A stretch of DNA of 14,023 nt from Legionella genomosp. 1 (GTDB lineage Bacteria > Pseudomonadota > Gammaproteobacteria > Legionellales > Legionellaceae), in NCBI GenBank assembly GCA_945889365.1, contig CAMDBQ010000016.1:1-14023 (forward strand). Reading direction: 5' to 3'. The notes beneath the pieces are model-generated. The model did no database searches. It was not told where the DNA came from and saw nothing but the letters and a program-made list of their open reading frames with translations. Positions within the stretch are counted from its first letter, which is position 1; every line of letters begins with the position of its first letter. The position numbers and the translations under genes were made by a program. This document shows positions 7,786 through 14,023 of the stretch, piece after piece.

Positions 7786-8813
7786 TGAATCGCTTGCTAA
7801 CCTCACTATTATGTTTGCTTATATCCAATTCAATCCTAGCCAACAAGGTTGTAAACGTGTATGCCTGGGGTGGTGAAATCCCCAAAAGTGTCATCCAACA
7901 ATTCGAACATGAAACCGGTATCCGTGTTAATTTTGCCACCTATGACAGCAACGAAGTCATGTATGCCAAATTGCGCTCAAGTAAACACTCCATTTATGAT
8001 GTCATATTGCCATCAGCCTATTTTGTTGAACGCATGCAGAAGCAAGGCATGCTCAATAAGCTCGATCCATCTAAACTCCCTAATCTCAAAAACCTTGAAC
8101 CCCGCTTCACCAAAAATGATTACGATAAAGGCAATCAATACAGCGTACCTTTAATTTGGGGTGCCACAGGTATTTTTTATAATCAACACTGGGTTAAACA
8201 GCAGCCAAAAAGGTGGACGGATCTTTGGGATAAGCATTGGCGCGGTCAACTGATGTTACTGGATGACTCACGCGAAGTATTTGCGCTAGCACTCATGAGT
8301 TTAAACTTCCCGCCAAATGACACCGATCCGGTGCACATTCATGCTGCCTATGAAAAATTACTGGCACTGACCCCCAATATCAAGCTATTTGGCAGTGATG
8401 GCATTCAAGCGATCATCATTGATGAAGATGCCATCGCGGGCTCCGCCTGGAATGGTGACGCATTTAAAGTCCATGCGGAAAACAAACACATTAATTTTGT
8501 ATACCCGAATGACGGGTTTGTGATTTGGGTTGATTGCCTAGCCATGCCAGTAAATCCCCCGCACCGAGATGAGGCGTATCAATTTATTAATTACATGCTC
8601 AAACCGGAAACGGCGGAAAATATTGCTCTGATTGAGGGGCATGCGATTACAAACCTAGAAGGAAAAAAACGACTGCCTCCTGACATTCGAGACAATACAA
8701 TGGTATATCCTACTGATGAGATTATGCAACGCGGAGTGGTTCAACGAGACGTTGGAGAAGAGACCATTGCCTTGTATAGCCAATATTGGCAGAATTTGAA
8801 ATTGGCATTTTAG
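7785..8813 (+). CDS. potD: Periplasmic polyamine-binding protein PotD
   Basis: Substrate-binding protein that hands polyamine to PotBC. 342 residues from ATG 7785; an in-frame upstream start at 7716 lies inside potC and would hide the signal peptide, so it is rejected. The signal peptide is 1-19 (ending SILA) with no lipobox. Against my recollection of E. coli PotD, most ligand residues are kept: W28 (W34), S77/Y79 (S83/Y85), D161 and E164 (D168/E171), W222 (W229), W248 and D250 (W255/D257), Q320 (Q327). The first ligand loop reads YAWGGEIP instead of YNWTEYVP, so the equivalents of T35 and Y37 are Gly and Glu. The substrate is therefore very probably a polyamine, with the spermidine/putrescine preference unclear. 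TAATG coupling to potC and the order ABCD match the E. coli operon. Confidence 0.94.
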   Translation: MNRLLTSLLCLLISNSILANKVVNVYAWGGEIPKSVIQQFEHETGIRVNFATYDSNEVMYAKLRSSKHSIYDVILPSAYFVERMQKQGMLNKLDPSKLPNLKNLEPRFTKNDYDKGNQYSVPLIWGATGIFYNQHWVKQQPKRWTDLWDKHWRGQLMLLDDSREVFALALMSLNFPPNDTDPVHIHAAYEKLLALTPNIKLFGSDGIQAIIIDEDAIAGSAWNGDAFKVHAENKHINFVYPNDGFVIWVDCLAMPVNPPHRDEAYQFINYMLKPETAENIALIEGHAITNLEGKKRLPPDIRDNTMVYPTDEIMQRGVVQRDVGEETIALYSQYWQNLKLAF

Positions 8814-8826
8814 AGGATTAATTACC

Positions 8827-9228
8827 ATGACATTTGTAGTCGACCACCGCATAACATCAACCTGTTCCCGAATCGCCGACTGGCCTTTGTGTCGAGTATT
8901 TTTGAAAAACAACGCTAACTACCCTTGGCTGATTCTGATACCTCGTCAAGAAAATATTCAGGACATTGATCAACTGCCTGAGGCATTGCAACACACACTG
9001 ATTCAAGAGATTAGCCAGTTATCATCTATCGTCAAATCTCAGTTCAAACCGCACAAACTGAACGTAGGCGCGCTAGGCAATGTCGTTTCACAACTACACA
9101 TCCACATCGTAGCCCGCTTTACCCATGATGATGTATGGCCTCATGGTGTTTGGCAAGAACAAAAAACCAAACCTTACGCAGAGGATGTCATGAATGAATT
9201 AATCGGGCAGCTAAAGATTCAAATGTAG
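8827..9228 (+). CDS. HIT-family protein (histidine triad hydrolase, Ap4A-hydrolase-like)
   Basis: Histidine-triad superfamily; members hydrolyse or transfer nucleotidyl groups (dinucleoside polyphosphates, AMP conjugates). 133 residues. An N-terminal LCRVFLKNNANYPWLILIPR segment (21-40) is followed by LNVGALGN (78-85) and the triad region QLHIHIVARF (89-98). The first triad position is Gln89, with His91 and His93 kept; this QLHxH form is usual in a proteobacterial subgroup, so it is not necessarily inactive. AGAGGA (8812-8817), overlapping the potD stop, gives a good site 9 bases before ATG 8827. Only 13 bases separate it from potD, so it is probably the last gene of the pot transcript. Its true substrate is unknown. 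Confidence 0.9.
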   Translation: MTFVVDHRITSTCSRIADWPLCRVFLKNNANYPWLILIPRQENIQDIDQLPEALQHTLIQEISQLSSIVKSQFKPHKLNVGALGNVVSQLHIHIVARFTHDDVWPHGVWQEQKTKPYAEDVMNELIGQLKIQM

Positions 9229-9273
9229 AACCCACGTCATCCTGCTGAACATGCGTTCGGGATGACGCGGGTT
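9229..9273. repeat. Palindromic GTCATCC repeat filling the gap between convergent genes
   Basis: 14-base arms (9229-9242 and 9260-9273) pair at 13 of 14 positions around a 17-base loop that itself contains GAAC-ATGC-GTTC. It begins right after the HIT stop and ends 6 bases before the stop of the convergent small gene. The 12-mer CCCACGTCATCC recurs exactly at 14001-14012. It is likely a REP-like dispersed element and may also serve as a bidirectional terminator, but it has no T-run. Confidence 0.65.
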
Positions 9274-9279
9274 GTAAAT

Positions 9280-9555
9280 TCATGCAGCTGGTTCAGCTTC
9301 TGGCATTTGTGCCGCTAGCTTTGCTTTACAATCGGCTAACTCTTCATCTGTAAACGTAACACCTTCCAACGTTTTGGTTTTCGCAACAACAGGCAGAACA
9401 CAATCTTTAATCAATCCATTACCTTTAGTATCCCCTTTGGAATACCCTGCCGCCATGCATGCCTTTGCAATCGGCATACAACCTGCCGCCCATCCGGACA
9501 GAGAAACACTCATCGCTACAATAACAAGACCTGATTTACAGTATAATTTATTCAT
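9280..9555 (-). CDS. Small exported four-cysteine protein of unknown function
   Basis: 91 residues from ATG 9555. A signal peptide (about 1-24, ending GWAA) precedes a mature chain with four cysteines (C26, C33, C52, C76). The pattern is C-x6-C-x18-C-x23-C, with KACMAAGYSKG, a GxGLxKDC centre and a closing ADCKAKLAAQ. It ends in an acidic/Ala tail. The even Cys count suggests two disulfides in the periplasm. I recall similar short C...AGY...DC...ACK proteins in many proteobacteria, all uncharacterised; the resemblance to PsiF is too weak to use. AAAGGAG (9562-9568 on plus) is a strong ribosome-binding site 6 bases from this ATG. It rules out the longer in-frame start at 9720, which would run through the tRNA. 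Confidence 0.8.
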   Translation of the reverse strand: MNKLYCKSGLVIVAMSVSLSGWAAGCMPIAKACMAAGYSKGDTKGNGLIKDCVLPVVAKTKTLEGVTFTDEELADCKAKLAAQMPEAEPAA

Positions 9556-9588
9556 GTAATGCTCCTTTTGGTTTAATGTTGCATAGTA

Positions 9589-9597
9589 ACTATAGCA
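9589..9597 (-). promoter_or_regulatory. Extended -10 promoter for the small four-cysteine protein
   Basis: On the minus strand TGC-TATAGT is an extended -10 with 5/6 of the core. No clear -35. Predicted start is near 9582, leaving a ~27-base leader containing the AAAGGAG site. It resembles the TGC-TAT element upstream of 4791. Confidence 0.5.
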
Positions 9598-9646
9598 CCA
9601 CATTTTACTTTCTGCCTCCTTGAGTAATTTATTTTCCCCCTCGGTC

Positions 9647-9675
9647 TTGACATTTATCCTGTAAAAAGACAAAAT
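9647..9675 (+). promoter_or_regulatory. Promoter of the tRNA gene
   Basis: A perfect TTGACA (-35, 9647-9652), a 17-base spacer and CAAAAT (-10, 9670-9675, 4/6). The predicted start near 9682 lies about 6 bases before the first tRNA base, as expected for a single-gene tRNA unit with a short 5' leader. Confidence 0.7.
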
Positions 9676-9687
9676 CACGCCTTCTTT

Positions 9688-9764
9688 GGCTATGTAGCTC
9701 AGTTGGTTAGAGCGCGGCACTCATAATGCTGAGGTCGGTAGTTCGAGTCTACCCATAGCCACCA
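9688..9764 (+). tRNA. tRNA-Met (anticodon CAT), elongator type
   Basis: A 77-base cloverleaf with encoded CCA: acceptor stem GGCTATG/CATAGCC (9688-9694/9754-9760), D-arm GCTC...GAGC (9697-9713), anticodon stem CGGCA/TGCTG with one G-T pair, loop CTCATAA with anticodon CAT at 9722-9724, T-arm GGTAG-TTCGAGT-CTACC, discriminator A9761, CCA 9762-9764. It pairs at 1-72 and lacks the three G-C pairs of initiator tRNA, so it is not fMet. The GGCTAnGTAGCTCAGTTGGTTAGAGC-like 5' half matches elongator Met better than the CAT-anticodon Ile2 tRNA, which cannot be wholly excluded. Confidence 0.95.
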
Positions 9765-9803
9765 TAGAATTCAAATAGACACATTCGTTTTACAAAAACA
9801 CTA

Positions 9804-9830
9804 TTGCATCTCTTCAAATTTAGTTATCAT
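9804..9830 (+). promoter_or_regulatory. Possible gspDE promoter
   Basis: TATCAT (9825-9830, 5/6) with TTGCAT (9804-9809) 15 bases upstream; the spacer is short. Predicted start is near 9837, about 23 bases before the gspD ATG. No terminator is seen between the tRNA and this site, so read-through from the tRNA promoter is possible. Confidence 0.4.
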
Positions 9831-9859
9831 GTCATAAGAAATGATTTTATGGTTGGTCA

Positions 9860-12043
9860 ATGCAAATTGTCGCGCTCTATATTTTAATGCTGTTATGCTC
9901 GTCTCTGCTGCATGCAACTGAAGACGGCATTTTAAATGCATCACTGAGTAATCACTCTACATCGCTAGATCAAGCCAAAGCGTATGCAAATCAAGACGCC
10001 ATGCGTGAATTGCAGAAAAAAATGGTTGCGTCTGCAAAAAATGCGCCATCAGATAAAGCAGATGAATCATTAAGCCCCCCACTTCCAGCCCAAAAAATAT
10101 GGAATTTGAGAAATGCCGATATTCGTGCCGTCATTGCCGAAGTTTCGCGTGTTACCGGTAAAAATTTCCTCATAGATCCCCGAGTGCAGGGCAAAATATC
10201 CATTATTTCCAGCTCGCCTATGTCAAACAAAGAACTGTACCAAGTATTTTTGTCCATGCTACAAATATCAGGCTTTAGCACGATTCCCAATGGTAATATT
10301 ATTAAAATCATTCCCACCATTGATGCTCGCACCCTTTCACCCGATATGCTCAGCGAACTAAAACACCCACCATTTGGCGATGACATGATGGTGCAAGTGA
10401 TTCCAGTGCAATATGTCCCAGCTGAACAACTCGTGCCAGTGTTGCGCCCATTAATGCCACAATGGAGCAGTGTTTCGGCTTACGCGCCGTCTAACATGCT
10501 GATTTTATCAGGTCGAGCTAATAACATTAGACAGCTGGGAGATATTATTAAGCAAGTGGATAGCTCCTCAGCGAATGGCATTGACATGGTGCCGCTTGAG
10601 CATGCTCTGGCAATGGATGTCGCCAATACACTAAAAGAACTGGTAAAAACCCAAAATGGCAACAGTACGCAAGGCCAAACTACGTTGGCAGCCGATGATC
10701 GCAGCAACTCAATTCTGCTCAGCGGCAGCAAAACAGAACGAATCAGACTGCGTATGCTGATAGCTCAATTGGATCAAAACAATCCAAATGCGCCCAATGG
10801 CAACACCCAGGTCGTGTATTTAAATTATTTACGCGCTGCCGATCTGGTTCCTATTCTAGCCGGCATTGCACAAGCCAGTTTCAGCGGCACAGTCGGCACA
10901 ACGATTGGTACCGTAACAAGACCGGCTCTAGATAGCACCAATCCAGCTGCAAGCCTCTCAGCAGACACCAGCGGCGGCCCAATTGTCAGCCCACCGAGCC
11001 CTGCCGGAACACCCGATACTACGGCAAGCAACACCCAGAATGAAGGTGGAACAAAACCTACTGTACAAATCATTGCCGAGCCAAACACCAACTCCATTAT
11101 TATTAATGCACCGGCAACGCTGATACGGACATTGAAATCCGTTATTAGCCAACTGGACATTAAACCTGCGCAATTATTAATTGAAGCCTTGGTAGCAGAA
11201 ATCAACGAACGTGATTTTAACGAGCTGGGTGTTGAATGGGGCAGTGTTGATCCAACAAATAAAGTGGCGGAGAGTTTTAGAGCCGGTTTTGCTATCCTAA
11301 GCTCCAAAACTACGATCAACCAATTCCAAGCCCGTGTCTATGCGCTTGCACGAGATCATAAAGCCAATATTCTCTCCACGCCATCTGTGGTTGTTTTGGA
11401 TAATCGACAAGCTAAAATCCTGGTGGGTAAACAGGTCTCCATCGCCGGTTCCTCCTACCCGAACAATGCAAATGGAACTGCCCCAAGCGGCAGTCCCTTT
11501 ACCACGTTTAATCGCGTGAACGTAGCCTTGCACTTATATGTCAGACCGCAAATTACCCGTGGAAATGGAATTGAAATGCAGATCGATCAGGGCAACGACA
11601 CCCTTGAACCGACTGATTTAATTAATAATACCATACCTACTTTTAACATCAGTGCAATCGTGACATCAGTGCACGTTGAAAGCGGAGATATCATCGTGCT
11701 CGGTGGTCTAGCGCAAGATCAAGTGGCCAATAACAATAATAACCTGCCTATTCTAGCTAATATTCCAGGTTTTGGTCGTTTATTTCAGCACAATAGCGTC
11801 ACGCACGAAAAGAAAGTCCTGATGGTATTTATCCGTCCCCATATTCTGCGATCTGAACACGATACCGTTCAGGTATCCGGTGGGAAATACAATCACCTGC
11901 GACAAGATCAACTGGCTATCGCCCGCGCACAAGAGGTGTATACGCCCTCCATCAACAAGACCATTGTTCCGCCCTTGCATCAATCGGCTTTGCCCAAGCC
12001 TTTTTGTCATCCGCCCTGCTTACAATCCGCGATGACGAAGTAA
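9860..12043 (+). CDS. gspD: Type II secretion system secretin GspD
   Basis: Outer-membrane pore of the type II secretion system. 727 residues, within the family range. Signal peptide about 1-19 (ending SLLHA, no lipobox). A charged linker (~30-75) is followed by N0 (~78-155, WNLRNADIRAVIAEVSRVTG), N1 (~177-240), N2 (~243-305) and N3 (~316-436). N3 contains a Gly/Ser/Thr/Pro-rich loop at ~340-400 that separates its two halves, a common secretin trait. The secretin beta domain is ~437-664, with EVNER-like EINERDFNELGVEWG, LSTPSVV at 505-511, SGDIIVLGGL at 608-617 and the end block PGFGRLFQHN...VLMVFIRPHIL. The C-terminal ~60 residues are an S-domain-like tail, and its last residues are encoded by a palindromic repeat. 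gspE follows after 3 bases. No other gsp genes are nearby. Confidence 0.96.
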   Translation: MQIVALYILMLLCSSLLHATEDGILNASLSNHSTSLDQAKAYANQDAMRELQKKMVASAKNAPSDKADESLSPPLPAQKIWNLRNADIRAVIAEVSRVTGKNFLIDPRVQGKISIISSSPMSNKELYQVFLSMLQISGFSTIPNGNIIKIIPTIDARTLSPDMLSELKHPPFGDDMMVQVIPVQYVPAEQLVPVLRPLMPQWSSVSAYAPSNMLILSGRANNIRQLGDIIKQVDSSSANGIDMVPLEHALAMDVANTLKELVKTQNGNSTQGQTTLAADDRSNSILLSGSKTERIRLRMLIAQLDQNNPNAPNGNTQVVYLNYLRAADLVPILAGIAQASFSGTVGTTIGTVTRPALDSTNPAASLSADTSGGPIVSPPSPAGTPDTTASNTQNEGGTKPTVQIIAEPNTNSIIINAPATLIRTLKSVISQLDIKPAQLLIEALVAEINERDFNELGVEWGSVDPTNKVAESFRAGFAILSSKTTINQFQARVYALARDHKANILSTPSVVVLDNRQAKILVGKQVSIAGSSYPNNANGTAPSGSPFTTFNRVNVALHLYVRPQITRGNGIEMQIDQGNDTLEPTDLINNTIPTFNISAIVTSVHVESGDIIVLGGLAQDQVANNNNNLPILANIPGFGRLFQHNSVTHEKKVLMVFIRPHILRSEHDTVQVSGGKYNHLRQDQLAIARAQEVYTPSINKTIVPPLHQSALPKPFCHPPCLQSAMTK
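12003..12039. repeat. Palindromic GTCATC element inside the 3' end of gspD
   Basis: Arms TTTGTCATC(C)GC (12003-12014) and GCGATGACGAA (12029-12039) form an 11-bp stem with one bulged C and one G-T pair around a 14-base loop. The core GTCATC/GATGAC is shared with the repeat at 9229-9273 and the partial copy at 14001. It encodes roughly the last 12 residues of GspD (CHPPCLQSAMTK), ending one base before the TAA. It could equally be a transcript hairpin between gspD and gspE. Confidence 0.5.
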
Positions 12044-12046
12044 ACT

Positions 12047-13534
12047 ATGGACTCACGTGAACAATCCATGCAGATACCTTATCTTTTTGCTAAAAAGCAG
12101 GGTGTGGTATGTGCAGGATTGCAACCAGATGGAACAGCATTAATTTATCATCTTGCCAGCACGCCGCTGCAGATTTTTGCTGAAATAAATCGGTTATTGC
12201 AATGCGAATTGCAATTACGCGAGGTCAATTTATCCGAGTTTCAACTCCAATTAACCCAGGTTTATCAATCCCAATCCTCGATACTTGATGCAACCGAGGG
12301 CATGGAAGAAAACGTTGATCTCATGCAATTGGCAGGCCAATTGCAACTGGGCGAAGATTTGTTGGACAATCAGGATGATGCGCCCATTATTCGTCTGCTT
12401 AATGCCCTGTTTACTCAAGCCATAAAACAGAAAGCATCGGATATTCACATTGAAACCTATGAAAGCAGAGTGCTCGTGCGTAACCGCGTGGATGGCGTAT
12501 TGCAAGAAGTACTAGAGATCCAGCGCGGCATCGCTCCACTAGTGATTTCTCGCGTAAAAGTTATGGCAAAATTGGATATCGCTGAAAAACGAATACCTCA
12601 GGATGGCCGTATCGCATTGCGTATCGGCGGTCACAATATTGACGTCCGTGTATCCACCCTACCCTCCAATCATGGCGAACGCATCGTGTTGCGTATTTTA
12701 GATCAGCAGTCAGCTCAACTGGATTTGGGTTTGTTGGGCATGCCAGCGGATGCATTAGACGTGATTCGGAAAATGATCGCCCAACCCCATGGGATCTTGT
12801 TAGTTACAGGCCCAACAGGCTCAGGAAAAACCACATCGTTATACGCGATGCTAACGGAGCTGAACCAAGTCAGCCGAAATATTTTAACGATTGAAGATCC
12901 AATAGAATATGATTTACCAGGCATCGGTCAGACACAAGCCAATCCAAAAGTACACATGACATTTGCCAAAGGCTTACGCGCGATTTTACGTCAAGATCCT
13001 GACGTGGTCATGATTGGGGAAATCCGAGATTTAGAAACCGCTGAAATTGCTGTGCAAGCCAGTTTAACAGGACATCTTGTGCTTTCCACGCTGCATACAA
13101 ACAGTGCGCTGGGCGCACTGACGCGTTTGCATGACATGGGTGTTGAATCATTTTTATTATCATCGAGCATTGTTGGCTTGATAGCCCAGCGTCTGGTTAG
13201 GAAATTATGTGTCCATTGCAAAACAGTGCACATACTTCGCCAGGATGAACGCGATCTCATGGGCCTTAAACCCGATACCAACGTAGCTAAAGTATATGAA
13301 CCGCAAAGCTGTGATGAATGCAATCAACTCGGTTATCGCGGTCGTACCGGCATTTATGAGCTAATTACCATAGATGAAACCCTTCGTGGAATGATTCACC
13401 GCAATGACAGTTTACAAAGCATGGAAACCTACCTGCGCAAAACCACCCCCAGTATACGCGCGGATGGGTTTAAACGCGTGCTGCTAGGAGATACATCGTT
13501 GGCAGAGATATTACGCGTGACGAGTCAGTACTAA
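12047..13534 (+). CDS. gspE: Type II secretion system ATPase GspE
   Basis: Cytoplasmic motor that drives pseudopilus assembly in type II secretion. 495 residues, normal for GspE. An N-terminal GspL-binding type domain (~1-105) precedes the N2E domain with SDIHIETYE (131-139) and RVDGVLQE. The catalytic core has Walker A GPTGSGKT (255-262, K261), Asp box LTIEDPIEY (280-288), Walker B DPDVVMIGEIRD (317-328, E325) and His box TGHLVLSTLHTN (341-352). A Cys4 zinc-binding module (C388, C391, C422, C425) separates it from PilB/PilT-type neighbours. ATG 12047 is 3 bases after gspD. A second ATG at 12068 (MQIPYLFAKK) is a possible alternative, since neither has a clear ribosome-binding site. The stop is one base from the stop of the convergent PH-domain gene. 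Confidence 0.96.
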   Translation: MDSREQSMQIPYLFAKKQGVVCAGLQPDGTALIYHLASTPLQIFAEINRLLQCELQLREVNLSEFQLQLTQVYQSQSSILDATEGMEENVDLMQLAGQLQLGEDLLDNQDDAPIIRLLNALFTQAIKQKASDIHIETYESRVLVRNRVDGVLQEVLEIQRGIAPLVISRVKVMAKLDIAEKRIPQDGRIALRIGGHNIDVRVSTLPSNHGERIVLRILDQQSAQLDLGLLGMPADALDVIRKMIAQPHGILLVTGPTGSGKTTSLYAMLTELNQVSRNILTIEDPIEYDLPGIGQTQANPKVHMTFAKGLRAILRQDPDVVMIGEIRDLETAEIAVQASLTGHLVLSTLHTNSALGALTRLHDMGVESFLLSSSIVGLIAQRLVRKLCVHCKTVHILRQDERDLMGLKPDTNVAKVYEPQSCDECNQLGYRGRTGIYELITIDETLRGMIHRNDSLQSMETYLRKTTPSIRADGFKRVLLGDTSLAEILRVTSQY

Positions 13535-13535
13535 T

Positions 13536-13976
13536 TCAATCATGCATCAACTGTTCTATATACCGTCGACACGTCAATGGTTTACTCAGGTAATTAACAA
13601 ACTGACGCGAACCTCCCGTTCCGGTAATCACCAATGTTCCATAATTAAACATGTTTCCTAAAATAGACTGTCGGATATCAACACATTCAATTTTATTGAT
13701 TGACATATCAATGGTTTGACGCACCAAAATTCCGGTACACAAAATGACCTGTTTATTTTTGATAATCAAATAAGAGGAAAGATACGTCAATCCAGTCAGA
13801 GCCCCCCACAATAAAGCACCACAACCCACTATATATGAAGGAACACGTAATTGAGGGTATGCCATTGCAACATAGAGAGTGGCGCACAACAGCAATGCGG
13901 GCCAAAAAAATAAAATCAGGTGAAGATGAGCCTGATATACGATATTGTTTGTCTTGGTTGATGTGTTTTCGTTCAT
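13536..13976 (-). CDS. Membrane protein with bacterial PH domain (bPH2/YdbS-like)
   Basis: 146 residues. Two membrane helices (about 19-40 and 46-68) are joined by a short PQLRVPS loop. A cytoplasmic bacterial PH-like domain follows (~70-146), with the hallmarks of the group: YLIIKNKQVILCTGILVRQ, INKIECVDIRQSILG, YGTLVITGTGG and a closing P-x4-RRYIEQL. Function of the group is unknown; single-copy two-helix forms are widespread. ATG 13976 is chosen because AAGGA (plus 13983-13987) sits 6 bases upstream. An adjacent TTG at 13979 is too close to it. A repeat fragment lies upstream at 14001-14023, so the promoter is probably beyond the window or overlapped by it. Confidence 0.85.
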   Translation of the reverse strand: MNENTSTKTNNIVYQAHLHLILFFWPALLLCATLYVAMAYPQLRVPSYIVGCGALLWGALTGLTYLSSYLIIKNKQVILCTGILVRQTIDMSINKIECVDIRQSILGNMFNYGTLVITGTGGSRQFVNYLSKPLTCRRYIEQLMHD

Positions 13977-14000
13977 CAATAATCCTTGTTAGAGTAACAT

Positions 14001-14023
14001 CCCACGTCATCCCGAGCGAAGCG
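14001..14023. repeat. Partial GTCATCC repeat, cut by window edge
   Basis: CCCACGTCATCC (14001-14012) is identical to 9231-9242. It continues as CGAGCGAAGCG, the start of a GTCATCCCGAGCGAAGCG-type sequence that I know as a common dispersed palindrome in bacterial genomes. The other arm is outside the window. Confidence 0.5.

Noticed and set aside
9556..9720. Upstream extension of the small minus-strand ORF to 9720
   Set aside because: It would run antisense through the tRNA acceptor and D-arm and place residues before a clear signal peptide. The AAAGGAG site fixes the start at 9555.
9688..9764. Initiator tRNA-fMet or tRNA-Ile2 (both CAT anticodon)
   Set aside because: The 1-72 pair is formed and the anticodon stem lacks the three G-C pairs of fMet. 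The 5' half is much closer to elongator Met than to Ile2.
9860..9925. Lipoprotein signal in GspD (Cys13)
   Set aside because: The residue before the Cys is Leu and the Cys lies too early in the hydrophobic stretch; a standard signal peptide ending SLLHA fits better.
10825..11319. 164-codon open frame on the minus strand inside gspD
   Set aside because: It lies wholly within a well-supported secretin gene, has no recognisable domain or ribosome-binding site, and arises opposite the low-complexity N3 loop.
1..14023. CRISPR array, insertion sequence, integrase or prophage
   Set aside because: No regularly spaced direct repeats, no transposase or integrase frame, and no target-site duplications were seen.

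Overview
The window looks like a chromosomal stretch of a gammaproteobacterium. The best guess is a Legionella/Coxiella-like member of the Legionellales. This rests on gammaproteobacterial gene content (potABCD, rmuC, an HIT protein of the proteobacterial type), a free-standing gspD-gspE pair as in Legionella lspDE, small Cys-rich secreted proteins, and short GTCATCC-type palindromic repeats. No 16S or other phylogenetic marker is present, so this is a judgement. No phage, transposase, plasmid or CRISPR sequence is visible. This is mostly core genome carrying dispersed repeats.

Layout. (1) Positions 2-1159: the 3' part of a secreted subtilisin-family (S8) protease, cut by the left edge. It converges on ligA (1187-3205, minus, NAD+-dependent DNA ligase), and both stop codons lie in the two arms of one hairpin. 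(2) Positions 3206-3447: a 242-base divergent gap between ligA and rmuC. It holds a good ligA promoter, a weaker rmuC promoter and several strong inverted repeats of unknown role. (3) rmuC, 3448-4692. (4) A probable operon at 4791-9228: a small secreted protein with a duplicated Cys motif, then potA, potB, potC and potD (a polyamine ABC importer) and an HIT-family hydrolase. The genes overlap or lie 1-13 bases apart. (5) A palindromic repeat fills the gap between the HIT gene and a convergent 91-residue exported Cys protein. (6) A CAT-anticodon tRNA, most likely elongator Met, with its own promoter. (7) gspD-gspE, the secretin and the ATPase of a type II secretion system. The end of gspD is formed by a palindromic GTCATC element. 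(8) A minus-strand membrane protein with a bacterial PH domain, converging on gspE, and the start of another repeat copy at the right edge.

How they work together. PotA energises import through the PotB/PotC channel of polyamine delivered by periplasmic PotD. GspD is the outer-membrane pore and GspE the cytoplasmic motor of type II secretion; the other gsp genes must lie elsewhere. Several products (S8 protease, the two Cys-rich proteins, PotD) carry or imply export signals. Which of them uses the type II system cannot be told from sequence.

No clearly new multi-gene system is visible. The observations most worth following are the Cys-repeat protein heading the polyamine operon, the repeat that supplies the secretin C-terminus, and the structured ligA-rmuC gap.
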